Shown piece by piece: positions 37,741 to 50,200 of a stretch of 64,000 nucleotides of DNA (positions are counted from its first letter, which is position 1; the number at the start of each line of letters is the position of its first letter). Made by a program: the position numbers and the translations under genes. The notes beneath the pieces were generated by a model that searched no databases, was not told where the DNA came from, and saw nothing but the letters and a program-made list of their open reading frames with translations. This DNA comes from Himantopus leucocephalus (Eukaryota; Chordata; Aves; Charadriiformes; Recurvirostridae), in contig RSEF01000012.1 of NCBI GenBank assembly GCA_003993805.1, positions 1,512,993 to 1,576,992 of the forward strand. Reading direction: 5' to 3'.

Positions 37741-40700
37741 TCTGAGATTAAGCCTAATCCATTTGCCAAAGGGATTTATACTGATATGATTGCTTATGAT
37801 AGAAATGGCTTGGACTCTTGACCCAGGAGGTCCCTCTTCTCTTCATTTCCTTGGAGATTTAACAGAGAGTGGATTTCCTCAGGGCTAGCGCAGTATCAGT
37901 GCATGTTATCAGACAGAAGACAATGTGCTACTTCAAATCTGATGACACATGGCTGGAATTTTAATTATAGACTGCAATTTTAGCAGGCTCTTAAACTCCT
38001 TTCAAAAGCCAGGCTGCAGATTTTAAAATGGATTTAAGAGAGGTTTGTCAGAAGTGAAATATTTCAAAATAACTGACTACTCAGAATTCTTTAATTTTTA
38101 TCATAAGATCACTTTAATACCAGTTAGTTGGTAAGTCCAATGAAGATTTTCTGCCATTTTAGTTTTCTTTCAGCAATGGTTAGCAAGGTTACATGCTATC
38201 TCATTAAATTCACTTATAGTTTTATCCAAATACAGTACTGGTCATGAAGTAGGAGTGAATATTTCACTCGGCAAACCCTCTGGGTTTTTTCAGATAAAAG
38301 CTATACAAAATGTGATGTCATAAGATTAGTGTCTCTTGATGCGGCGTGCAAAATGTGAGTTATGTGCCACTTGCATTTTCCCCAGTGTATCAAGACATCT
38401 TTCTGCATGTTGGTATCAAGGGACTCACAAGGTTACAACTCCTCAATAGTTCAATTTGAAGTTGACTTTTCATGGTAACTGTAAGAAAAATAAACGATCT
38501 GCATTTTCTGAAATAAAGAAATTTATGAAAGAAAATTATACTTGCTAAACTCTAGTTGTCATAGATGTCTGTATGCTGAGAAACTGCACAGAGTAAACAA
38601 ACCATTTTGCTGTACAACCCTCAGCAGGCTACATTAATGAACAAAAAAAACCCAAAGCCACTTTCTGTATCTGTAGCTTAGGAACTGCACTGGTGGTGTA
38701 TATTCACATTCATTCAGATAATAAAACAATTTCCAGGGGAGATAAAGGAGTCAGATGATTACCAATGTCATTGCAAAGATAAAAACACATTTTTGAGCTT
38801 GAAAAACATAATTCCAAATGCAGGTTTTGGAAAGAAAAAAACCCATGTAGTTTCCTACTAGGCATAGTTTACTTGTCCTAAACTCAGAGCCTTCTAAGCA
38901 TTAAAACAATAAAATTGCCTTTCAGTGTATTTATTGAAACAGAGCAAAACCACACACAAAAAGCCCCAAACACAAACTCCATTCAAATCTCAAGTTATGG
39001 AAACATAATAAACAGGCATTTTTAGTCTGTTTTCCCATCAAAACAATGAACCGTGAAAACAGTTTGCTTGAAACACTACTCCTATCTATTGTCTTTTCCT
39101 TTTGTACCACCCACAACCTGTTGGTTGATTTGAGAAGTCATCTAGATCCTATAAATTCACAAAACAGGCAGTTAGAAGGGAAAACACTGATGTACACGCC
39201 TTCTTAGCAACAGCAGAGCGAGCCCTGATAAACAGATAAACACCACATGGAAAAGAAAAATCATGTTTTGAACCTGCACCATATTAGATACTGTGGTCAC
39301 TCAAGTGAGACGTGAATGCATAGCCAGATAACATTTTTATTAACACCAGTGCTTACAGAACTGCTTCTCTGATGTCTCAGCATAAATTAGTTTTTCAGTA
39401 AAATATTATATATATATTTTTAGGTAATTGCAAAACCCCAGTGGCATATTTCACCAATGCATGTAGCATACAATGCAGCCACAATTTAATTCCTGCAGAG
39501 ATTATTGACTGATTTTACTCTACCAACAGGAGAGATGCTAACAAAAGTACCCAGTGGACTGGACCCAGATAAGGAGAGCTCTGTGGGGGATGTAGCGGGT
39601 CACCACACCTGCCTCCCACTTTGAACTTCATAGCTCGCAGCTGGGACACAGCTGCCTGCACAATCCATGCAAAAGAAGTCAGGCACCTAAAAGCAGGATT
39701 CACAACAGATAATACCTAGAGTGGTGCAGTACTTAAGCCAACCAACAGTGAAGACTGAAGAGATTTTCTCAAATCACATCCGTCCCTGGTCTAACACAGC
39801 CACTTACAAACACGCATTTCAAACTTGAGAGATCTGGATTAAGGATGTATCTGCACTGCACTGTGGCCCACAGCCTCAACAACTGAGCTAGTACCGGAAC
39901 TGGAAACAATTAGCTATGTCAGTCAAGGGTTGCATGAACGCTAATTAGCTTTGACAGTGGGAAAGTGGTTATGTATTTTATCTGATAAAGAAGGCACAAG
40001 CTACCAACAGCCCTGGGAAGTGAAACCTTGCATGAATGGCCTCCCTATTACTCCATAAAACTTCTTCTCCCTCTTATTCATTCTCTCCGCCCCCCTAGAT
40101 CTTGATTTAATTTTCTTTCTAGCCATTAGCAAGTTTCTAACCTCATGGCACGAGCACTTTGCTGGCAAATGACTGACAAAGGTTTGAAGTCCACGGAGTC
40201 CAGAAGAGACAAAGAACCTAGATCTACCACTGCCACATGGGGCACTCCTCACCATTGCTCTCCCTTTCTGCTTTGACACTCCGTCACGCTAATCTTAATG
40301 GTGTCTGTGTGTGCATCCCACTAAGGTCAGATACCTCTGAGGCCACAAAGACACCTGGGTTTATTAATCCCGAAGGGAGATGAATGTGTACCAGGGAACT
40401 AGGCAATTATTTCAGATTTCATGGAGTTTTCTCACGAAGTGAGAGGTCAACATATAATTACAGTACCCTTCCCTCACTCCTCCTGTCCTTCTTTTGTAAG
40501 CAGTGGTTTCTCAGGAATGCTGGTAAGTGACCGTTTTTAGTATGCATCGACATTCTGAACATGCCATGCAGGAAACTAGGGAATCAGTAAAAATTATATT
40601 CTAGAAGAAGTTACACAGCTTTTTTTCCCCAACTTCCAAAAAGGAAACAGTGGTTTATAGAGGAAGCACTCTCTTGTGTTCATATTAACTTTCCAAAGTT

Positions 40701-41083
40701 GTACTAGATAATGTTCTTGGATTAGAGCTCAAAGAATACGCACTGTTACCTCCTAAACAATGATGGAATTTGGGCAGATTTCTTTATCCAGATAACGCAT
40801 GGGAGATTCAGGTTTGCTTTAAAAAATAAATAGAAATACAAATTTACACATCCAGAGTGCAAAACCACATAAACATACACCACAAGAAGTGCGCAAAGAA
40901 TCCAACTTCATGGTTAAGTGGTAGTTCTGGAGGAAGGAACAAAGGTTTCTTTCCTTCTACTTGCCCCCAAGAAGCCCTTGAAACCAATTCTGCCCTCATG
41001 CGTGTGCAACCTCACCTTCCTCCATGCAGCAAAATAGGGTCCCAGGTTCAAGTTAAATGAGCTCAGACAGAGGAAAGGGAAAA

Positions 41084-41321
41084 GCTGTTATTTCTAGTGG
41101 TCAGGAACCTGGTGCCCTTTGAGTACACCTCAGCTACTTAAATGATGGAGCTCCCATTTCTCCCTGAGCACGCACATACTTTCAACACACTCTCCTACAT
41201 GANGCTGTTATTTCTAGTGGTCAGGAACCTGGTGCCCTTTGAGTACATCTCAGCTACTTAAATGATGGAGCTCCCATTTCTCCCTGAGCACACACATACT
41301 TTCAACACACTCTCCTACATG
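41084..41321. repeat. Near-identical 118-base direct repeat split by one N
   Basis: Copy 1 is about 41084-41202, the N is at 41203 and copy 2 is 41204-41321. They differ at two C/T or G/A positions (GTACACCTC versus GTACATCTC, and GAGCACGCAC versus GAGCACACAC). Two transitions in 118 bases look like heterozygous sites in unmerged haplotype ends, not an old duplication. Confidence 0.9.
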
Positions 41322-44265
41322 CTGTTTACGAAAATATTTTACAACGGAAATACAGCTCTTAGTTGAATTGAGGCCTACAATAGCCAAGTAACTTTTCTTT
41401 TAGTAGGGCCCTTAAAAGCCCTTAGACTACCTGGAAGTCTCCAGGTCACAAACTGGTAACTGCTCTGAGTCAGAAAATGTGGTCTCTGCCTCTAGAAACC
41501 GCAGGCTAGAGACCTGGGGACTGAAAACGATGCCAAATTATTTCCTTCCTCCTCATAGAGCCCTTCCATTTACCCGTTAATTTTAACAGTTGCTTTGTTG
41601 CTGGACTAACTTCCACAGAACATTTAAACTGGCCACTATATTAATCCTCCACAGTGTGCTCTGACCAGAAGGGTAAGCACAAATAATATCTATAAATTTG
41701 CTATCAAATAAGGGATTTTCTTATTGAAAACGTTTGTAAAAAAACAGCATAAACACAAACAAGATGGGTTCTTGCTCCACTCAGCCATTTTTCTGATATC
41801 TGTTCTTATGCAGCTCTTCCAGTGGTTTTCAGTGGAGGATGCCCTATGTCAGCGTGCACTCCCAAAGAACTGGACTTGGTTCTAGAGCTCGTTCAAGTTA
41901 GGGGACCCCAGACTTCTAATCCCCACACTTCGTGTCTCAATTGCATTTCCTTTTTTAAATCATCTTGCTGTCCTCTCTCGCTTGACCAAGAGTTGAGCTC
42001 TGTCAGTTCTAGCTGTAGAGTTAGCTCTACATTCATACACCGTTCATATTTTTTGCCTTACAGCAGGAAAGACAGAATATGTGGTACTTAAGTTTTTTTT
42101 TTTCTTGCCATATGGACTTTAGTTAATAACACAGAATTTGGACCATAAAATGTATTAAAAAGTTTTCCCTCCCCTCTCTGATTTGCAGGAATGGAACTGT
42201 CTGCCTATGTGTAGAAGAAACACAGATAAACAAAGTTCAACCATATTGAAATTTTTTTCTCTTTTTATGCTACTTAACCGGAAGACAGCTTATGCTATTT
42301 TCCAGGAGCTACTTGGGAGAAACTACATTTCATCAGGAACCTCTATTTTAGATTTGTGAAATTGCAGTGAAACCAACATGAATAAAGGAATTCTGAATAC
42401 CCCCAGCCCTTACTTTCCCTGGCATAAGTACAAAAAACTCTTAAGGTTTCAAGAGAAAATTAAACCAGAGGGGACCTCTTTAACCGTGATCTTAATTTCT
42501 TATGGGAAAGAAAGGATGCGCAGATACTAACACGACCAGCTGATTTTAATAGGTAGTAGAATCACTAACTTTTAAGTAAAAACGTTACCTGCTGAAGTTA
42601 AAAAAAAAAAAAATAGCCAAAACCTGATTGTAAAATCTCTATGGGCACAGTGGGCAGAATAAGGACTGAAGATTTGTCACTGGACACATGACTGAACTCT
42701 AAGTTAGAGCATGGTTTAACTGTGTTTTTAGTCTTTAGGATCCTGTTTCTGAGAGCCAGGAAAATTGGCAGCTCTGCAGGATCCGAGTTCATCATAACCA
42801 TGCAACAGCAGCTGCAGGAAACGTCCCCGTCTAAGGGTAATGTCCTCATTAAGCAAAGCTTCTGGAAAGGCTCATCAGCTAGTTAAGAATTGCGGCTGTG
42901 TCCAACTCTAGCATATTTTCCAACAGTTTTCACTGAATATTGTCACTGCCACAAAGCTACCTCTTTCTGTGCTGAATCAGCGCTTCCAGAAGAGACTTTT
43001 GTTTGGTATATAAAGCCATCTGGCAAAGGTCCTGGTCAGAGGTGCTGCTTTGTGAATGGAAGCAAAAGGAATTTATGCAGGAAGGAATGAAAAAAGAACA
43101 CAGGTCAGAAAAATAAAGATGAGAAGGCAGGAAAAAAAGATGAAAGTGCCACATGAATCACAAAATGGAAGCTTAGGAACAGACTTCTGACCCTGGTCTG
43201 CACACCAAACCTCCCCCAAGGCAAATCACTTAATTCTTCTAATTTCATTTTCCTCATTGGTGTACAACTTGCCTAATAGGAACGCTATAAACAACTTACT
43301 GTTCCTCAAAGTACTCTGAAGCTACAAAATGCTTATTAATAAAGATGAGTCTGAGATATACCAAAGGAGGACAGGAAAGAGCAAGAGAAGAGAAACTTAG
43401 AATAATAATTAGAATAATGTGGAAAAGATTTTCAGATGATTGGAGGTATGGTGCAGGAATAAAAGAAAAGCCAAATAAATAGATTTAGAAAAATGTAACA
43501 GCAAAATCCTTCCAGCCAAAACTGTCTACAAGAAATGACCACAAAGAGGTTTGTAGGTAACTTACTTGTGACCTTTTGGTCTTCATTAGTCATGATAAAG
43601 GGTTGCTTTCCTTATCCTAATTCATTTTCAAGACCAGCAGATTAACAAGAAGAGATCGCTATCAAGCTGGATCTTCCAGATAATAATCTCTGCTAGCTCT
43701 AAATAATCACTGAAAGAGAAGCATAAAAGGAACCATAATCATTTGCCTTTAATGCATTTGATGAGGAATATGCAGAAATCTAACACAGAAAGGGGCTAGA
43801 ATGCTGTATTTTCATAACAATTGTTTTTTTATCCTAAAATAAAACCAGTCAAATAAAAACCTAATCTTATTTATTTCACCCTACAATGTTATCCACATAT
43901 AGAATTATTCAAGATAAGGGGAAAATTATTGGTTGTCTATCTAGCAAATTAAATCAGATTAAAATACTGTACGAATTTTAAGCAGAACTGTTCCTACACA
44001 CACTTATTTCAGGAGAATTTAATTCACTTAGAGAGAATTAAGCTAAAAAGAACAGGGTTTACTGAATTCTCAGTAACAGGGTCCCTGAACTAAGCTATGC
44101 TGTGTTTTATGACTACTTTTCAAATTTGCTTAGGCCCTGAAGACACCTTCTTTTGCCGAAGATCAAACACATAACACTCACCTGCTGTGGCTGCTTATAT
44201 GGCTGTTAACTCAGTTCCTACCAAGCCCATATAGGTACCGCAAGTATTCAAGTCTCCAAATTTAA

Positions 44266-44306
44266 ATATATGTACATATGCATGCACACATACATACATA
44301 CACATA
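44266..44306. repeat. 41-base perfect alternating purine-pyrimidine tract
   Basis: Every step alternates purine and pyrimidine through ATATATGTACATATGCATGC and on into ACACATACATACATACACATA. It includes CATA/TACA tetranucleotide repeats. Such tracts can favour Z-DNA or cruciform structures. Confidence 0.8.
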
Positions 44307-44653
44307 ATTTCCTGTATTTTACTCAGAAAAATACAACACAATCTAAAATCTACACTCCTAATTTCTTAGCGATATAAATTTAAATCATAAAACAAAATGG
44401 AAAACTTAGCAAATATTTTACCTTACAACATCAGAGGAAGTTAAAAATTAAGACATGGTAAGAGGAATAGTACTGCCCAAGTTACACAAAGAAACAGCTG
44501 AAATCTGTGAAAAACAACACAAAAATATACTGGCCGTTATCCAAATTTATGCATCTGTTGGCAACGGACATCGTATCTCTCAGTCCAACATAAAGATCTC
44601 CTGCATCATGTTTGCACAAATTTCATTAGATGTCCCTCATGACTGCCTGGCGC

Positions 44654-44677
44654 TTTTTTTTTTTTTTTTTTTTTTTT
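44654..44677. repeat. Poly-T tract of 24 T
   Basis: An uninterrupted T24 run, read as poly-A on the minus strand. No CR1 or processed pseudogene was recognised next to it. Confidence 0.9.
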
Positions 44678-47173
44678 AAGGAATAATGTTAGTTTTAGAG
44701 AATTTAGACAGCTTGGGATGTCATCTTTCTGTTGCTCACAACATAATTCTCATTCATCACTGCAAGTTTACTTTCCTGTGGGTAGGAACACAATCTACCA
44801 GACTGTAAAGCAACTCTCCGTTTGATTCACTGATGAAACAAGCTTGAGAAAGAGGAACTGGCAATATCTTCTGTTTCTAGGTGATGCCGTAAGATCACCA
44901 CTCGGTGTTTGTAAGTATGCAGATAAATTTTCCCTCTCTGACGCAGCGGGAAAAGAGTGAACCAAGCAGTGAGGAGCCTTCCAACTTCACATGTCTGCAA
45001 GACAAACTCAGCAAATCTTGTTTGCTCCCTCAGATTTATTACATATTATTTACAAGATTTATGCGCTACCACTGCCTGTCCTGTGATGTTTTATACTCGG
45101 CTAGTTGTCACCACATTGCCTGTAACACAGAACTCCAGTCTATTAGCAGGGCAGGGAAGAAAAGCCATTCTAGTCAGATAAAACGCCAGAGGCACGACAG
45201 ACTCATATATTTTCAACTGTGGCATAAGAACTAACTTTAAATTATTACTTCCATCAGTAATTTTACCCCTAAATCACATGAAACCTAAAACCAAAATAAA
45301 ATGAAAACCACAATAAATAAAATCACAAACAAGTAATTTTGAGCTTGAATACAACTGTATGCTGAAAATATCAATGCATTATGTATGAATCAAATGCAAG
45401 TGACTGACACAGGGTTTGTCCTTGCAAGTAACAATGAATTGCTACCACAGTCACCACCACTGACAATGTGCCTGGTGCTTCCCCTCAGTGCTCACTGTCA
45501 GTGTCATCATCTCCCCATCTCCCTCCACCTCTTGCAAGCACGTTTCTAATCCATTAGCTGGGGAATACATATATATACACTCTCTTCCTGGTAATGCCAG
45601 TCTGCTGCTACACGTGCCACACACGACAACAGGATTTGCCACGTTAGAAGCGGTGCATGCCTCCCTGCCAGAAACCATTCTGCACAACTTTCCATAGATG
45701 ATCCCTGAAACGTTTGCTGTGTTGTCACGCTCCCACGGTCACTGCATAACTGAATGCTGACTTTTTTTTTTTGCTGATGCACACCATGGAAATGCATAAC
45801 ATGTAAATATTACTCCCTGAACAAAAGTCACTGTGGTACTTTATCCAAACAACCAGCTAGCCAAAACCTCTCTCTTTATTTTTTTTTTCCTAACATCTGA
45901 AGATGGTACCTTGTCCTACTTTTGCAATCTCTTTCTTTTAAGATTGATTTATGGTAGCAATTTTCTTCCATCTGCATATCCATGAAAATTTGGGACCCAG
46001 CAGCAGAGCATAAGCTTATTCTAAAAATAAGAAGGCTTCACAAAAAAATGAAGTCATATAAGAACACCCATGGTGAGCTACGAGTACATTACACAAAGCA
46101 CAATAGGGACCCTATGGAACACAGCAGCCCTTATTTATTCTAGGCACATTTTTATCTTTAGCAAGCAGATAAAAGATGCTGCTTAGTTTTTAAATCTCTG
46201 AAGGATGAAAAGAAATTCACCTTGGATTAGGGTAAATACCATGTATGAACAGGGACAAACCGATTTCTCTATGGGAGTCATTTTTCTCATGAACTGATTC
46301 TGATTTTTCTGTGAGTTCCTGTTAACTCAAATTAATGATTCATGACAGCTTTAAACATTTGTACTATTAATTTACTGGATCAGTAACAAGGAATTTATAA
46401 TTTCCTTTTGGGAAAGTACAAAAGAGATGACCCACCAGCATCTACATGGAGGCTTTGTGAGTTTTTTATTTTGTTTTGGTTTTTTGGGGCATGTCCTATG
46501 GGTAAAGCATAAATAATTATCCAGACAAAGTTTTAAACAACATACTAAATATCTAGGTACTGAAAATAAAGTGAACATAAAAGTGCTAATCTAAAAGCTA
46601 TTAATACAACTTACTTTTTTAATGGAACTCGACCGTAAACTCCATGTATAGGTTTGCCTATGGATAAGGGAAAAAGTTATTTAGAATATACGTGGATTTC
46701 CTGCAGTGCAAAATGAACATGACCCAAACCTACTACTCCTACAGCTATCACCCCACGACACGGTAGTTTTAAATGCCATTGTAGAGAGCTCACGATACAG
46801 GTCCTGTGTCACTGATGCCACAACTACAGATGCCAAGGTTGGATCCGGAGTTCAGACACTGAAGCTCTCATCTGCTTCTTTCACAAGTACTAGATTCACA
46901 TGGATTAAATTCTTTTTTTTATTTATTTTTAATACAAATAAAATGTTCCTGAACTTTCATATTACTGGGAACGGATGAAACCCTTCAGAGGGATGTGTAC
47001 CTGTTAGCACAGCATGCACAGGTCAGTTATTAAAAAAACTCCAGGAATAAACACCATTAAAAAGTTCCCTAATCTCAGAAAGTTCATCAGCATAGTTTTA
47101 AGTTCATTATGAGACACGGCAGAGGTTAAGTAAGCATCTACCATGAAAGGAATGCAGAGCCTGGAAGAAGGTT

Positions 47174-47204
47174 GGTTTGCTTGTTTGTTTGTTTGTTTGT
47201 TTGT
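47174..47204. repeat. TTTG tetranucleotide microsatellite
   Basis: About seven TTTG/TTGC-type units including one interrupted unit. It resembles the repeat at 15316. Confidence 0.9.
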
Positions 47205-50200
47205 AATGTATTGTGTATGGTTACTAGCTAATGAAGAGTACAACATTCAACTATTTGCAGAGAAGATGCAGTACAAAGAGTTCAAGAACAGTGCTGACCT
47301 TGGACAAATTGTGTTGGCCAGTCTATCTTAACGCTAAGAAATGATGATTTTGCTTTTTGCCACCTCCATGCAGAACTCTCACTGAACTTCCAAGAGAAGG
47401 CAAACTGCTGCAAATGTCACAGTTGTGATCCCANTTTTTTTTTTTTTTTTTTGTTTTTGTGAACCTGGACCTAAACATGCATCTTGGTTAAATCCACAAG
47501 GACAAAGGAAAGAGTGAAGACAGTCTGCCTTGCTAAGCTTCCATACAGAATAATTTCTTCACTATCAGTCCAGACCAGTCTCTGGCTAATATTTCTTCTA
47601 ACTTAAAAAAAAAAAAGTTTAAAAAATCCTCCTTAAAAAAAGAAAGAGAAAAAAGGCTGAGAAATGCTGCAACAACTCTAGTAGTTAGCCTCCTCTGCAG
47701 CTAAAACAGGAAAGTTCTGTTAACGTTCTTTCCTGCATACCTAGAACAGAGTCTTTGATTTCTCATGCAAAAAGCTAGCTTACAATTATTGGGAAACTCT
47801 GATGAATTAGTAAGTCAAACACTTTTACAAGTAAAAAAATATTTTTCTTCTACACAAGGAGGGGGACACCTAGAGGATCACCTCAGGCCCCTGCCATCAT
47901 CTTTGTGGCAACAGGAAATCACACTATTAAATTCCAATTACTAGACACTGACATTCACTTGGCTCAAAATTTATTTTTTGTAGTTTAGTGTTGGCTTAAA
48001 CTTTATAGTGAAAGCATAACTTCACTCAAATGAAAGGGAGAAATTATCTGAATCAGTACTCCGAATTCACTTGTCTGAAGCCCACTGTCTAAGAGGCCCC
48101 AATCCGTGCATCTGTTTCTACTTACTCTAAAAGCTCTGGGTAGATTCAGATGATACTGCAGAGTTATTACCAAAGAACCTTATTCCTTTAGCAACAACTT
48201 AGTTCTTCGGCTGTCCTGTCGTTACACCATTACAGTTAGCCTTTCCTAGTCAATTAGGTCAGAAGGACCAGCTGCAAGAAAAGAAGTGGGCATTCACGTT
48301 AGTCTTGGCAGCCTAACCACAGTTAATCAACTCAGGTGTGTTATCTTCTGAGATGATCCCATTCACAAATCTGTAGGATCATGGTCTTTGTATCCCTCCA
48401 GTTTCCTTCCTTCCTGTTTCTTTTTATTCATTCCAAATTACTCCTCCAAATTTTTCCTTTCGATCATCTAAGCAAGCCAACCCTTTTGATCTGCCCTGCA
48501 AACCTTCTGTATATGCTCATCCCTTCCCAGTCTTCCAGCCTCCAGGGAACAACAAAACGGCACAGTGAGGAAAGTATTTCAGTACTGCCCTGAGAAGAGA
48601 AATGCAGATAGGACCTGAAAAGCCTTAATGCAGCAACAGGCTCCTTAGCAGCTCTGTGTAGGAACTGCAAAATAAACATGGCATCAAAGAGCATTTCCCT
48701 TCAATCTCAAAAGAGTAAGTGATACCAGCTGCTTCTCTTTGCAAAAGCAGTGAATGAATTTCCATTTCTGATGGTCTTCGGGGCTGTCGGCCACACTCTT
48801 GTTCCCTGGAGAAGAAGGTGACACCAATTTGTTGCACAGAGAAATGAGAGGATTGACCTTAGACTGTCTGCTTGGATATGAACCTTAACTGCTCAGTTTG
48901 ACTTTAGTTTATAAACTATATTTTTTGCCTTTTGTACTGACCTAAATACTGCAATGTTTCGTTTACAAACATGTCAAGGGAAAACTGGTTTTGCCCTTGC
49001 CCTACATTTCCCTTTCTCTTCCCAGTTTAGCATCTCTAATATATTTCCTTTGCCCATATTATAGAAACTACTTTTTCACAGAAAATATTTTAGTCATTTG
49101 CTGGAATTCATAGACTTGTGAGTGGGCTTCATATCCCACTGTTTAAATGGTCAGCATTGAATCAATTTATTTAGATTAAATAAACAATTTGCTATTAAAA
49201 ACCATTTAAAATGCTAGGTTTTTGATTAATGTTTGTAAGGTTATTTTTTTAAAAATAAAAATTCAGGCTGGCAAACAAAACTTTTGTTGCTGCAGTTTAC
49301 AATTTATAAAATAGAGGAAAACTCACCTCTGACATTTATTTTCATTCCACTGCCTTTTGCTCCACCAGACTATTCCCTCTGCACACCTGCTCTCTATCGC
49401 CATTTGTCTGATTAATTATCCTCACTTCTTCTCTACAGGCTTTGACAAGTTCCTCTTCCTTCTCCAGCTCCATCCCCATATTTCGCCTTATGTGGCTTAT
49501 ATCTCCACCCTAGATATACCGGCTCTTCTCAAAATGAGACAAAAGAGAAACTACCAATAAGCAGTCTTAAATAAAGTAACAATAAATAGCAGAACATCTT
49601 GGCTATATACTGATTTTTGGAAAATTTATACATTAAGCAGTTTTCAGAGTAGGAGCTGGCTGAGGGGTTTAGGTTTCTGTGTGATGCATACTCCCACGGA
49701 GAAACAGCCATGTTCAAAGAGGTCTTTATGACAGCATTATACATACTGTTTCCCTTAGGTAACACAGTTAGAAATTATTATCAATTCAGAATCTAATACA
49801 AATGCTGAGCAGTATTTCTGTATGTGAAAGTATCACATAGGTGCATCTCAGTTTATTTTTTTCAACATCCAAGTTACCTGGTAGTATATGCTATTAATTC
49901 TTCTCAGGATTTCCACAATTATTATTCCTCTCTTGTCCTGCTTTCAGCTTGTTGAACCTTGCCAAAAAATCCTGCTGTTAAGCTAAAACATACCTGTCCT
50001 TCATCACTCATGTAACTTTTAATATGGAAACTTTGTAAATTTTTATTAGTAAACAATTCAAAAGCAGATATATAATCTTCACAGAGACGTGTCTGAGTGT
50101 TCCTTGAGAAGTTAAAGTAGAGAGGACCGAGATGGTCTGGTATTGAAAGTGCATCTGTGACATCTAGTTTTGTGTTCAGTTTCCTTCTCTGCCCAAAATT

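Noticed and set aside
4968..41321. Real tandem duplications at the six N-split repeats
   Set aside because: Every case is centred on a single N with near identity, which fits assembly joins better than six independent duplications.
44905..45234. 109-residue plus-strand open frame
   Set aside because: No domain or homologue recognised and no gene context.
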